From JAJCYX01 sp965243825 (GTDB lineage Bacteria; Chloroflexota; Dehalococcoidia; Lucifugimonadales; Lucifugimonadaceae), in the NCBI GenBank assembly GCA_965243825.1, contig CBDEVT010000001.1:2604001-2668000 (forward strand): a DNA stretch of 64,000 bases. The letters are read 5' to 3'. Each line of letters starts with the position of its first letter. The first letter of the stretch is position 1. This document shows, piece by piece, positions 1 to 8,618 of the stretch. The notes beneath the pieces are model-generated. The model saw only the letters and a program-made list of their open reading frames with translations. It did no database searches and had not been told where the DNA came from. Made by a program: the position numbers and the translations under genes.

Positions 1-1
1 T

Positions 2-1024
2 GGAGATCCACCAAGATTGACGGTCGAGGCGGTCGCGCTGAATCAGGACGGATCGGTGTTGTTGACCGAGACTGCGGAACCAGAGGAAGGGGTTCGTCAA
101 TTCGTATTTGCGGCCACGTCCGAGGATTTTGTGGAAATGATCGAGGAACCTGGCTCAACGGCAAATCGCCGTTTAGACGTTTCTGTTCCTCAAAAGCTTT
201 CTGAATCACGCGGTATGTCAGCAAGCTCAGCCAGATTGAGAATTCGGCGGATCTCCGGTGATCAAACGCCTGAACAGTTGCGTAACTCAGTCGCTCTGGT
301 GCGTGGAGCTGGCATGGTGGTCAAATATCGGAAGCTAGGACGAACTGGGCTCCTCGATTATCCCGTTTGCGGAGTTCTGGAAGTCGGCGAAGCGGCTGGA
401 CTATCGCCGGATCACGTACATGCAGATGAATTCTTCAAGTCGGCTGAACCTCATGCCCACGATGATTGGATCGCGACAACTGAACAGATTCGGGGTGAAT
501 ACAAGCGTGGTGCAGGTGCCTCTCTCCAAAGACTGTGGTCTGCTATCGAGGATGCCGTCACCTCCGTCGCTGGTGCCGAGAACCGTGAAGATGATCGCGG
601 GCCGACAGACTTGGAGCGCCTGTTTCTATTGGGCGGTACCGCTGGAGGTGAGGGGCATCAACGCGAATTCGTGTCCCATGGTGAACTCCAAGCTTTCTTC
701 AACGGGGTGAATTGGGAGATCAGCGGAGGTGTCCGACGTCGCGTGAGGCGGAGGGAGCCATGGATCGCTCGCATACGCGCAAGCGTGCTAGAAGAGTCCG
801 GAACCGGCGAACCTCTCAAACTTGGCGACATCACTGCTAACGGCGGCACAGCGAGCATCGAAGATAACGGCGACTACGCCCAGGTCGAAGTGCCCGCTGA
901 GAAGACACAGGTCGAATTTGTCGTTCACTCGAGGGCGGATTCACAATCGTTCGGCGTGCTGAGTCGAAGTCAAGTGCAAGTGTTCACATCCGGTCAGTTC
1001 ACGACGGAAGGTGCACACTCATGA
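2..1024 (+). CDS. Unrecognised accessory protein, 5'-truncated
   Basis: The reading frame is open to the left edge, so the N-terminus lies outside the window and only about 340 C-terminal residues are visible. I cannot name the family with confidence. The visible middle part has a hydrophobic-basic stretch (SVALVRGAGMVVKY) followed by an acidic/His segment ending HAHDDW; from memory this resembles the C-terminal half of GHKL-type ATP-binding proteins in restriction/defence-like clusters, but no ATPase motif is in view, so this is a weak inference. The C-terminal 80 residues look beta-rich. The stop overlaps the next start (ATGA), which implies translational coupling with the following gene and one operon with the next three. 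Confidence 0.6.
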   Translation, partial: GDPPRLTVEAVALNQDGSVLLTETAEPEEGVRQFVFAATSEDFVEMIEEPGSTANRRLDVSVPQKLSESRGMSASSARLRIRRISGDQTPEQLRNSVALVRGAGMVVKYRKLGRTGLLDYPVCGVLEVGEAAGLSPDHVHADEFFKSAEPHAHDDWIATTEQIRGEYKRGAGASLQRLWSAIEDAVTSVAGAENREDDRGPTDLERLFLLGGTAGGEGHQREFVSHGELQAFFNGVNWEISGGVRRRVRRREPWIARIRASVLEESGTGEPLKLGDITANGGTASIEDNGDYAQVEVPAEKTQVEFVVHSRADSQSFGVLSRSQVQVFTSGQFTTEGAHS

Positions 1025-2052
1025 CAACCCAAACGTTCTTCCCTTATCGACATTCCGTAGTCCCACTTGAGCTAGATGTGGAGGTTGAAGAGCGGGACGA
1101 CATCGGTCGATCATCTGATGGTTCATGGGAGCTCTTTAGAGCGGATCCCGACATCATTCATGCCAAATTCACGTTGTGCGTCCCGGACGATCTGGCCCCT
1201 ACCGTACTGCCGGCCAATGAGGCAGCTGAGCAGGCTATTGAGTATAGGATTCGGTGGTATTCGGATGAATCGCGAACGCGGGGCTCTGAAGTGGTTTCTT
1301 CCAGCAACAACTGGAAACACGATGTGGTGCTATCTAAAAGTGATTGGGTTGGGAGCCTGACGTTTACAGCAGTTGCACTCCGCCGAGATATTGAAGGTAG
1401 CCCGTCTGCGGGATACGCAGCCGCCACAGGTAGCGTGTTAGCCGAATCGGCACCGGTCAGGTTCCTGTTCGACGAGCCACGGATGCCACCGGGTGCATAC
1501 TTGAGAACCGTGTGGCGCCATTTCGCTTCCGACGATGAGCGCTGGTTGAGAGAACAACCTGCCAGCTATTTCGCGCTGGATCCTGGTGAGTTTCCTATCG
1601 TTCTCTATTTGAACGAGGACATTCCGGACCTGAGGCGTATTTTGGACACCAAAGCCGGCTCAGGATGGCGTGCAGCCATGCGTGACTCGATATTCGCCAC
1701 TATCTTTCACCAGGTAATGAGTTCACTGATCTTGCAGGCCGTAGATTCGGTTTGGGATTCGGTCAGAAACGAAGATCAAGACTTTGAAACAGCGGAAGAT
1801 TTAAGGCATTTTGGTGAATGGCATGGCCAGTTGGTGCACAGGTGGCTTACGCGTCTTTATCCAGACAGCGGAGGAACATCACTTGCACTCAACGAACTGC
1901 TGAACGGTGCCAAAGATGAGGTTGCGGCGGAAGAATTGCGCGTACGTCGCTTGCCAAAGGCACTGCAATTCTCACCACCCCGTGCCCAACGTAGCCGTGT
2001 TGCTGCGATTGACAAAGGATTCAAATCCATGGTCCGCGAGATAAGCCGCTGA
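1021..2052 (+). CDS. Unrecognised accessory protein, 343 aa
   Basis: Second gene of the four-gene module; its ATG overlaps the stop of the preceding gene by 4 nt. I do not recognise it. The first ~150 residues look like a beta-rich domain with alternating charged and aromatic residues. Residues ~150-270 look mostly helical, with several Trp/His-containing helices (FGEWHGQLVHRWL), and the last ~40 residues are basic. There is no signal peptide or membrane segment, so it is probably cytosolic. Tight spacing on both sides suggests it acts with its neighbours, possibly as a structural or effector subunit of a defence-like system. Confidence 0.55.
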   Translation: MTTQTFFPYRHSVVPLELDVEVEERDDIGRSSDGSWELFRADPDIIHAKFTLCVPDDLAPTVLPANEAAEQAIEYRIRWYSDESRTRGSEVVSSSNNWKHDVVLSKSDWVGSLTFTAVALRRDIEGSPSAGYAAATGSVLAESAPVRFLFDEPRMPPGAYLRTVWRHFASDDERWLREQPASYFALDPGEFPIVLYLNEDIPDLRRILDTKAGSGWRAAMRDSIFATIFHQVMSSLILQAVDSVWDSVRNEDQDFETAEDLRHFGEWHGQLVHRWLTRLYPDSGGTSLALNELLNGAKDEVAAEELRVRRLPKALQFSPPRAQRSRVAAIDKGFKSMVREISR

Positions 2053-2066
2053 AAGGAGCCATGCAG

Positions 2067-2774
2067 ATGACGATTCTGGAACTCAAGAGAGTTAGCAGAA
2101 CACCGACTCCAGGTCAGCTCACCAGCGCGCTGAATGACCCGGTTGAACTTCGTGTTGAGTCAATTGGTACCGAATTGGACTTCACAACATTCGAGACCAT
2201 GATCGAAGAGATCACATCCGGAAGCACAGCGTTGACGAGGGAGGTTGTTGCAGGCTGGGATCGCCAGCTGGCGCCCGTTCTACACGGAGTAATGTCGGTG
2301 CTTCCTCGAGCGATCCTCGCGGATATGGGTGTCTGGCATTGGCTATGCATCGTTCCCTTTAAAAACCTGGTGTGGCTCAGGTGGCGCCGCGAGAATTTTC
2401 CAGGGCGAGTTGAAGGGAATCTGCCCGTCGCCCAACGGGCCAGGTTTCTAGGAACACCAACCCTAAACGGAGTAAGCCGCAATACACTCGCTCGACTCTA
2501 TTGGGTTGCGCATGCTTTGCACACTCCTGAAGATGGGTACAGGAACGTTGACGCCGCCCTTAGAAGGCAGGACGCGTTTCAGGCAATCTTTGAGCGGAGA
2601 TTCGGACTCTACTCGCCGGCAGCTCGTGCGATGCTGGAGTTCGCCAAAGACCGCTCTGAGCTAGAGGTTAGAGCGAAGGCTCGAGACCTCAATCACGCCC
2701 TGACCACCATTGCGGTCGAAGCCCTTCCACAGGATGGGATTCAATCGCTCATCCAGGACATCGAGTCGCCCTAG
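2067..2774 (+). CDS. DUF6339-like accessory protein
   Basis: Third gene of the module, ~235 residues. An ATG at 2061 is too close to the AAAGGAG at about 2053-2058; the ATG at 2067 has about 8 nt spacing and is preferred. A central block with MGVWHWLCIVPFKN, then WLRWRR, then RFLG and NGVSRNTLARLYW is reminiscent of the DUF6339 family (helical, conserved WxW/W and RNxxxRLW motifs), which I recall from restriction/defence gene neighbourhoods. The family assignment is from memory and unverified. The protein is soluble, with no signal peptide. Confidence 0.5.
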   Translation: MTILELKRVSRTPTPGQLTSALNDPVELRVESIGTELDFTTFETMIEEITSGSTALTREVVAGWDRQLAPVLHGVMSVLPRAILADMGVWHWLCIVPFKNLVWLRWRRENFPGRVEGNLPVAQRARFLGTPTLNGVSRNTLARLYWVAHALHTPEDGYRNVDAALRRQDAFQAIFERRFGLYSPAARAMLEFAKDRSELEVRAKARDLNHALTTIAVEALPQDGIQSLIQDIESP

Positions 2775-2854
2775 AATCAAGAAGCTCGCAACAATTGTGA
2801 AATCCTCTCTCTCTAGTGAAGCGGATGGCAAGGCAACGCGTTCAGGAGTGGTAA

Positions 2855-3850
2855 ATGGCAGAGGTAATCGAGAAGGTTGTAACCAACGCTGGTTGGGAGA
2901 TTACGGGCAAATTCGAACTGGCGAGACCGGTATGCAGGGCATACGCGTTCAGCCCAGAACTTGACCCGAACCTTCCCTTGGGGCCTAGTTTCACGGTAGT
3001 GGTCAATACGCGTGCAGTCGACGGCGACCAGAATCACAAACGGGAGATCGCCGCTGCGCTCGCTGTCAACGTATGCAAGGTCAAAGTTTTGCTCGGCAAT
3101 TGGGATCAGAACGCTGTATACGAGTACGACTACCCGCATGCTGGCTCGCGGAACTGGACGCTGGAAGCCGTCGCCTCGATTTTGCTGAATGCCATGGCTA
3201 GACAGTACGAGCTAGGTTTCGGAGTTGATATTGATGCACAAGCTTTCGCCCTAGAACGAGGCATTCCGGAACAAGCTGCAAATCGAGTTATTGACCATCT
3301 AATTCAAACAGGGCAGATAGAGCTGCGTACTTTTGGGGGTGAATACCATGTCACGCCCAGCGCATATGAAAACTCAAGAAACAGGCCGAGAGCGCTCGGT
3401 CTGCAGTTGGAAATCACGCTCTCTAAAACCGTTGATCGACTGGAAGCGCTGTCGCCTGGATTGGGAGTAGCGTTCGAAGCACATGTCAACGAGGCAACTC
3501 TTCCCGATTCTGGAGGGCTTGATGGCACGGGTTTCGCCAATTCAACGCGTGTTATTTTCGAACGTATCACAGACGTGATAATCAGAGTTATTGACCCGGA
3601 CACAGATATCGAATCCCGGCAGACTCAGAGAAAGGCCAAGAGGATCATCGAGCTGGCCGAGTCAGAGAGCCGCGGCGCCCACATGATGTCCATAGCGGCG
3701 GTTTTGGATGACGAGACAGTTGGGTTTAACCGTTGGCTCATGCGCTCTTTGCACGAACATGGGGACAGTTTGGCGAAGTTCGCGACCTACCAAATCCTCT
3801 TGGTCTCGGATTGGCTCGATGTACTCGACTCGTGGAAGGGAGCTAACTAG
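2855..3850 (+). CDS. Unrecognised accessory protein with possible winged helix, 331 aa
   Basis: Last gene of the module, 80 nt after its neighbour, with CAGGAG about 7 nt before the ATG. No family recognised. Residues ~1-110 look alpha/beta. Residues ~130-175 have the spacing of a winged helix (helix, helix, then a beta hairpin ending EYHVTPSAY). The C-terminal half is helical and ends in Trp-rich SDWLDVLDSW. It could be the DNA-binding or regulatory member of the cluster, but that is inference from predicted structure only. The next feature is the tRNA-Lys gene on the opposite strand. Confidence 0.55.
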   Translation: MAEVIEKVVTNAGWEITGKFELARPVCRAYAFSPELDPNLPLGPSFTVVVNTRAVDGDQNHKREIAAALAVNVCKVKVLLGNWDQNAVYEYDYPHAGSRNWTLEAVASILLNAMARQYELGFGVDIDAQAFALERGIPEQAANRVIDHLIQTGQIELRTFGGEYHVTPSAYENSRNRPRALGLQLEITLSKTVDRLEALSPGLGVAFEAHVNEATLPDSGGLDGTGFANSTRVIFERITDVIIRVIDPDTDIESRQTQRKAKRIIELAESESRGAHMMSIAAVLDDETVGFNRWLMRSLHEHGDSLAKFATYQILLVSDWLDVLDSWKGAN

Positions 3851-4011
3851 TGCAGCGGTGCCATCCAAACATACTGTTTCGCTGCTTTCGACTAATAGGT
3901 TCACGGGAGGAAGTCAGTGTAGCCACCTCGGATTGGCACTGAAATTGGCACACCGACCAGACCTCGGCCGGCCAATGTGAACCTCAAATCACGGGGTTGA
4001 ACTCGAAATAT

Positions 4012-4086
4012 TGGTGGGCCCCGTGGGATTCGAACCCACGACCTGCGGATTAAAAGTCCGTTGCTCTACCACTGAGCTAGAGGCCC
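4012..4086 (-). tRNA. tRNA-Lys(UUU) with encoded CCA
   Basis: On the minus strand a full cloverleaf folds: acceptor GGGCCUC/GGGGCCC (one U-G wobble), D arm GCUC/GAGC, anticodon loop CUUUUAA, a 5-nt variable loop, and T arm GUGGG-UUCGAAU-CCCAC. The discriminator is A and CCA is encoded in the genome. Anticodon UUU gives lysine. The first anticodon-stem pair is an A-C mismatch (27:43), which is tolerable but unusual. The gene's 3' side faces the accessory module at 1-3850, the usual arrangement when an element has used a tRNA 3' end for integration. Confidence 0.97.
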
Positions 4087-4447
4087 GTTGACGGGATCAC
4101 GTCAAACGCAACGATGACAACCGCATGGCCGCGTAGCAAAAGCACGTGAGGGCCGTTGTTCATCGAAAGCTTCAAACGTTATCGACCCAATATCTTACTT
4201 GGTATTCGGCCATCAAACAGTACATAAGTCCGACTATTGATGCGAAGCCCAGTCAGGTCCGCGTTCGTTGTGGCTATTTCGGCCGACTGATCAAGGGAAG
4301 GTTGCCCACGGCACGGCAGTTCATCTAGTACAGAACAGAAAATAGCGGCCTCGCAAGCCGAGTGCGAGGCCGCCTTCCTCCAGTTCCACAAAGGCAGGTG
4401 AATCAACCGTGAAAGCAGGTGCGAAGCCCGTTTCACTTCCCCTGCGT
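4087..4447. other. Intergenic region between tRNA-Lys and pstS
   Basis: No convincing gene. It holds the putative pstS terminator at 4341-4373 and presumably the promoter of the minus-strand tRNA gene, for which I could not identify clear -35/-10 boxes. A 60-residue open frame on the plus strand has no protein-like character. Confidence 0.6.
4341..4373 (-). terminator. Intrinsic terminator of pstS
   Basis: A perfect 11-bp stem (4345-4355 with 4363-4373, GC-rich) with a 7-nt loop lies about 75 nt downstream of the pstS stop on the minus strand. It is followed there by TATTTTCTGTTCT, a U-rich but interrupted tract. Confidence 0.8.
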
Positions 4448-5437
4448 TTACTCGATTATGGTCAGATTCTCTTCGTAAACGCTGTCTGGAAGTGATACGT
4501 AACCGACCTCTTCGGCTAAGGCACCGCCTTCGGTCATGAAGTACCTAAGGAATGCTTTGACCTCAGGTTTGCCCATCTCGGCAGTGTTCACGTAGATGAA
4601 CAGAGGTCGTGAGAGCGGAGCATAGGTTCCGTTGTTGATTGTCTCTTCGGTGGGTTCGACGCAACCTCCACCAGAGTCAACACCAACCAGTTTCAACCTG
4701 TCAGTATTCTCTGTGTAGTAGGCATACCCGAAGTACCCAAGCGAGTTGCGGTCCCCCGAAATTCCCTGGACCAGCACGTTGTCATCTTCGGACGGTGTGT
4801 AGTCTGAGCGGGTTGCGCCTTCTTCACCGTTGATCTCATCTGTGAAGTAGTCAAACGTACCTGAATCGGTACCTGGGCCGTAGAGGCGAATCGGCCGATC
4901 AGGGAAGCCGTCTCTCACCTGGTTCCAGTTGTCGATCTCTGATCCGGGCTCCCATATTTTGTTCAGTTCGTCGGTGGTCAAGCAGCTCACGAAGTCATTG
5001 TTCGGATGAACCAGCACAGAGAGACCATCCAGCGCTACTCGCAATTCGACGAACTCGATGCCGTTATCGGCTGCCGCCTGAGCTTCAGACTCTTTGATCT
5101 TTCGCGAGGCGTTCGTTATAGCGATTTCGCCCGCCGTGAAACGTTTCATACCGCCGCCGGTGCCTGAGACACCGATCACGATCTGGACACCGTTGTTTCC
5201 GTCGGCCCTGAACTCCTCTGCAACCGCTTGCGTAACCGGGAACACCGTGGAAGATCCGTCGATCTGAATCGTACCCGTAAGATCCTGGGAGACAGGTGGG
5301 TCGGTCCCCTGGTCACCAGACGAACCGTTCGGTGTCGATTCATCACTTCCACATGCAACGGCCGCGACCGCGAATGCCGCAAGGATTCCGGCAAGAAGCA
5401 GGATCCTATTCCGACTGGTCAGTAGTTGACCTGCCAT
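4448..5437 (-). CDS. pstS: Phosphate ABC transporter substrate-binding lipoprotein PstS
   Basis: Extracytoplasmic phosphate-binding protein of the PstSCAB uptake system. The start at 5437 gives a lipoprotein signal peptide directly (MAGQ..., hydrophobic stretch, lipobox AVAC followed by GSDES) and has AGGAG about 11 nt upstream; a longer frame up to 5560 would bury this signal and is rejected. Family hallmarks: IDGSSTVFPVTQ near the mature N-terminus (phosphate-binding loop), GTGGGMKRF, and YGPGTDSGTFDYF. Length 329 aa is normal for the SphX/PstS group. No pstC, pstA, pstB or phoU lies in the window, so it is an orphan here. A PhoP-like direct repeat lies upstream at 5563-5580. Confidence 0.95.
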   Translation of the reverse strand: MAGQLLTSRNRILLLAGILAAFAVAAVACGSDESTPNGSSGDQGTDPPVSQDLTGTIQIDGSSTVFPVTQAVAEEFRADGNNGVQIVIGVSGTGGGMKRFTAGEIAITNASRKIKESEAQAAADNGIEFVELRVALDGLSVLVHPNNDFVSCLTTDELNKIWEPGSEIDNWNQVRDGFPDRPIRLYGPGTDSGTFDYFTDEINGEEGATRSDYTPSEDDNVLVQGISGDRNSLGYFGYAYYTENTDRLKLVGVDSGGGCVEPTEETINNGTYAPLSRPLFIYVNTAEMGKPEVKAFLRYFMTEGGALAEEVGYVSLPDSVYEENLTIIE

Positions 5438-5562
5438 TTTTTCGATATCTCCTAGAGTCTTTTCAGCGTTCTTGTTTCGCCCACCATTCGCATGGCTGGG
5501 GCTATGTTGGCCGCTCTGTTTGCACTGCAAGGGGCCAGACTTACCAATTACCGCGCTCATTT

Positions 5563-5580
5563 GTTAAGAGAAGTTAAGAG
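5563..5580 (-). promoter_or_regulatory. Candidate Pho box (tandem TTAAC repeat) upstream of pstS
   Basis: Read on the minus strand the sequence is CTCTTAACTTCTCTTAACA: two copies of CTCTTAAC with a 10-bp period, about 126 nt upstream of the pstS start. The known Bacillus PhoP box is TTAACA repeated with about 11-bp spacing, so this is a close but not exact match. It lies in the 310-bp divergent region between pstS and the amidohydrolase gene; I see no other gene in that region. Confidence 0.5.
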
Positions 5581-5746
5581 ATCAAGCGCAAACCGCCGAT
5601 TTTCTGAATTGATCGAGTGTCTCAGGCGCCCGGCCGGGTTCGCGTGACGGATGCGATTGGCCGATGGATTAGGCAATCCGGGCACTCTCTCATAGCCTGT
5701 AGTATTTGCCCCTCAGACCTACCATCGATTCGGCGAAGGGACTGTG

Positions 5747-6949
5747 ATGATCACGGCAAATGAACAGCACGATCGGCCTATCTACGACCTTCTACTCTCG
5801 GGAGGTACTGTCTACGACCCCGCTAATCGGATAACTGGCGAAAGGCTCGATGTCGCGATCTCGGGAAACGTGATAGCAGCAGTGCAAGCTGATATTCCGA
5901 AAGAATCCGCGAGACGCATTGCCGATGTGACTGGGATGATTGTGACGCCAGGCTTGATCGATCTGCACGCCCATTTTTTCGGTTACTTCGGCGCTATTCA
6001 GCCCGACCCGCTCTGCCTGTCAACGGGTGTAACGACAGCGGTCGATGCAGGCGGCGCCGGTCACTTGACGTTTGACGAGTTCAATGAATCGGTTATCAGC
6101 CAGGCGACGACGCGCGTATTCGCTCTGCTCAACATAGCTGGCGAAGGCATGGTGGGTGAGCCGGAGCAAGATCTAGATGGCATGAGTGCAGAGCTGTCAG
6201 TGAGCAAAATAGCGCAGCGTCCTGATTTGATCGTCGGAATCAAGGTGGCGCATTACGCGGGCCCGGGATGGGAGCCTCTGGACCGCGGCGTCGAAGCAGC
6301 TCGGGACACGAACACGTTCGTCATGGTGGACCAGACCCCTATTGCGTCCCGGCCCATGGACGAGATGATGCTGAGCCATATGGGTGATGGCGACATCGTC
6401 ACTCACTGCTATGCGGTTAGCAAGCCGATGACGGATCCTGAGGATAAAGTGCGAGAGTATTTCTTCAAAGCGCGTGACCGCGGTGTTCAGTTCGATGTAG
6501 GTCATGGTGCGGGCAGCTTTTCCTGGCGAATCGCCCAGGCAGCAGTTGACCAGGGATTTCTGCCGGACACCATAAGTACCGATCTGCACAGAAGCAGTTA
6601 TCTGACAAATCAGGCGACTATGCCTGAGACGATGAGCAAGATGCTGACATGTGGTATCCCGATAGCCGATGTTGTTGACATGTCCACTTGGCGTCCGGCT
6701 CAGAAGATCGGGCATCCAGAGTTAGGGACTCTAAGCGTTGCAGGGATAGCTGACGTCACAGTGCTCGATCTTTCCGAAGGTAGTTACGGCTTTACCGACA
6801 ACGGATCGTCTGGCAACCGAGTCCGGAGGGCAGGGCAGAGGCTTGATCCGCAGATCACTGTCAAAAGCGGCCAGGTGGTCTGGGACAGGAACGGCCTCAG
6901 TCGAGATAGCTGGGAGCACACAGTTACCCAGGATGGTCGATTGCCATAG
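5747..6949 (+). CDS. Amidohydrolase / dihydroorotase-like metallohydrolase
   Basis: Cytosolic TIM-barrel amidohydrolase of the EF_0837/AHA_3915-type amidohydrolase/deacetylase group, which hydrolyses N-acyl or cyclic amide substrates; the exact substrate cannot be told. N-terminal beta sandwich with LLLSGGTVYDP, metal-binding HxH in DLHAHFF (~residue 70), the carbamylated lysine in IVGIKVAHYAG, and further His residues in VTHCY and DVGHGAG. An Asp in STDLH matches the catalytic Asp of the superfamily. A GTG at 5744 and an ATG at 5747 are consecutive; GAAGGGA precedes both. Length ~400 aa is standard. It is followed after 35 nt by the Nudix gene. Confidence 0.88.
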   Translation: MITANEQHDRPIYDLLLSGGTVYDPANRITGERLDVAISGNVIAAVQADIPKESARRIADVTGMIVTPGLIDLHAHFFGYFGAIQPDPLCLSTGVTTAVDAGGAGHLTFDEFNESVISQATTRVFALLNIAGEGMVGEPEQDLDGMSAELSVSKIAQRPDLIVGIKVAHYAGPGWEPLDRGVEAARDTNTFVMVDQTPIASRPMDEMMLSHMGDGDIVTHCYAVSKPMTDPEDKVREYFFKARDRGVQFDVGHGAGSFSWRIAQAAVDQGFLPDTISTDLHRSSYLTNQATMPETMSKMLTCGIPIADVVDMSTWRPAQKIGHPELGTLSVAGIADVTVLDLSEGSYGFTDNGSSGNRVRRAGQRLDPQITVKSGQVVWDRNGLSRDSWEHTVTQDGRLP

Positions 6950-6984
6950 GTTAATCAGAATCGTAGATCTTCTGAGGTTCCAGG

Positions 6985-7506
6985 ATGGTGCGAACACAAT
7001 TTGTAGCGGTCGATGGTCAGCGGTACAGGTTTGTAAGCAAGGGAAATGCGTTTTTACAGTCCTGGCACTCGCCAGCGAACGAGCCGCCAGGTGTCAATTT
7101 CGGCTCAGCTGCAATCTGCGTGACTGCAACAGGAGACTGTGTGGTCGGTAGCGCTGGCGGCAAACATGGCTGGGAGGTGCCTGGTGGCCGCCCTGAGGCA
7201 GGTGAAGACTGGCGGACGACACTCAACCGGGAAGTGCTCGAAGAGGCTTGTGCCCGAATCGATGCCGCACAGTTACTGGGATTCGCAAGAACAGAATGTG
7301 TATCAGGTCCGGAGCATGGAAAGGTCCTTGTCCGCTCTCTCTGGCTGGCACAGGTGACTCTTTTGCCATGGAACCCGTTGCATGAAATCAGGATCAGGCG
7401 GATCGTTCCGATTACTTCACTGCTAGACGTACTTGAAATCCCTCAGGGTCAATCTCCTATCTACTGGCGGTGGAGGGAGGAGTCGAAGCGAGCGCTTGCG
7501 AAGTAG
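6985..7506 (+). CDS. Nudix hydrolase
   Basis: Hydrolyses a nucleoside diphosphate linked to another moiety; substrate unknown. The Nudix box is complete in its catalytic part: GG-RPEAGE, seven residues, then REVLEE (residues ~68-90), but the usual final Gly is Cys (EEAC). The core starts with a beta strand SAAICVTATGD and the loop HGWEVPGG, as in the ADP-ribose/MutT type. An N-terminal extension of ~45 residues precedes the fold. It is probably co-transcribed with the amidohydrolase, 35 nt upstream. Confidence 0.9.
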   Translation: MVRTQFVAVDGQRYRFVSKGNAFLQSWHSPANEPPGVNFGSAAICVTATGDCVVGSAGGKHGWEVPGGRPEAGEDWRTTLNREVLEEACARIDAAQLLGFARTECVSGPEHGKVLVRSLWLAQVTLLPWNPLHEIRIRRIVPITSLLDVLEIPQGQSPIYWRWREESKRALAK

Positions 7507-7618
7507 TGTGCTTCGGCTTGTTTGGAACTCTGTTCATCAGAGTTGGTTCGATATCAGAACTGGGTCCACGAGACTAAGCGTCAAATGTTTTGAGGCCAGA
7601 GTCACTGACTGAAAAAAA

Positions 7619-8437
7619 TCATGAAGCCGCCAGCATATAGCCTTTGCCGCGCACCGTCTTGACTATCTGCTTGCCCATGCCGTTTGATGCCAGTGAAAGC
7701 TTCTTACGTAGCCTGTAGACAGTGGCATCGACCGCACTTAATGCGGGGAAGTCGTTCGGCCAACACGTCTCCAGTAGGACGTGATGAGGGACGATTTCAT
7801 TAGGTTTGCTTCCTAGCGTGTACAGCATCAGAAACTCCGTCCTGGAAAGTGATACATCGGTATTTCCGAAACGGGCCTGCTCCCGAATAGGATCAATCTG
7901 GAAGTCATCAAAATTCAGCGGCAGCAGATCTCTGACGGATGCGTAGGATCTTGATGCCATAATTTCCGATCCATCTTCGTCTGTGGTGTTTCGTACCACA
8001 ACCGGGAGCGTGCGAGATCCGTGCGCCACCGCCAGCTCAGCGAGATAGATTTCATGCTCAGTTGGAACGGCGACGTCGCGGCGAAGGGCATACACCGCGC
8101 CGAAAGGAGTGCCGTACTTCAGTAGGGGAACGACGATGCCGGTGGTGAACCCACGCGCAGCGGCCCAAAGTGGAAGGTCTTCCGGAGAGTTATCCGTTTT
8201 GCTGTAGACAAGAGTGATCCCGAGATCGAGTGCGCGTGATCCTGGGTTGTTCCCAGATGCTGATTCAGTTAACTCCGCCTCTCCCGGAACTCCTCCTGCG
8301 AGTAGCCACGCCACTGGTGATAACACGGCTCCATCTTCGGACTGTAGAAGCGCCACAACGGCGCTGAATCCCGAAACCGTGCGAACGGCGTCACACAGTT
8401 CAGCTGCTTCTGAACGAGTATGGTCACTGATCTGCAA
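7619..8437 (-). CDS. GAF-like sensor fused to OmpR-type winged-helix DNA-binding domain
   Basis: One-component regulator. Residues ~1-140 have the layout of a GAF domain (ending VVPLLKYGTPFGAVYALRRD), with no receiver Asp or kinase motif. The C-terminal ~100 residues are a Trans_reg_C winged helix: SLSRTEFLMLYTL, then the recognition helix ALSAVDATVYRLRKKL, and the wing VKTVRGKGYML. The combination implies direct ligand sensing by GAF and DNA binding without phosphorylation, which is uncommon. The start is a TTG at 8437 with an upstream in-frame stop; a start further in is possible. It lies divergent from the helicase gene across 180 bp. Confidence 0.8.
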   Translation of the reverse strand: MQISDHTRSEAAELCDAVRTVSGFSAVVALLQSEDGAVLSPVAWLLAGGVPGEAELTESASGNNPGSRALDLGITLVYSKTDNSPEDLPLWAAARGFTTGIVVPLLKYGTPFGAVYALRRDVAVPTEHEIYLAELAVAHGSRTLPVVVRNTTDEDGSEIMASRSYASVRDLLPLNFDDFQIDPIREQARFGNTDVSLSRTEFLMLYTLGSKPNEIVPHHVLLETCWPNDFPALSAVDATVYRLRKKLSLASNGMGKQIVKTVRGKGYMLAAS

Positions 8438-8618
8438 TTTGTGTGTCCGTGGTTGAATAATGAGGGATTAGACTTGAGACAGGATGCCTGTTACCCACTG
8501 TCTTGTGCGTAGATTAACCACTGCCCATAACGCCAAAAACACTGGACGAGTGACCTGAACAACCTCAACTACCCAGGAACTCGTTGTAGCTGGTGCCCAG
8601 CGAGTATCATGGACGGAT

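Noticed and set aside
3930..3955. Repeated ATTGGCAC near the tRNA gene as an att or CRISPR-like repeat
   Set aside because: Only two short copies; no third, no spacer regularity.
6197..6715. Long minus-strand open frame inside the amidohydrolase gene
   Set aside because: It lies wholly antisense to a well-supported gene and has no domain-like sequence; same for other long antisense frames such as 51878-52660 and 18226-18882.
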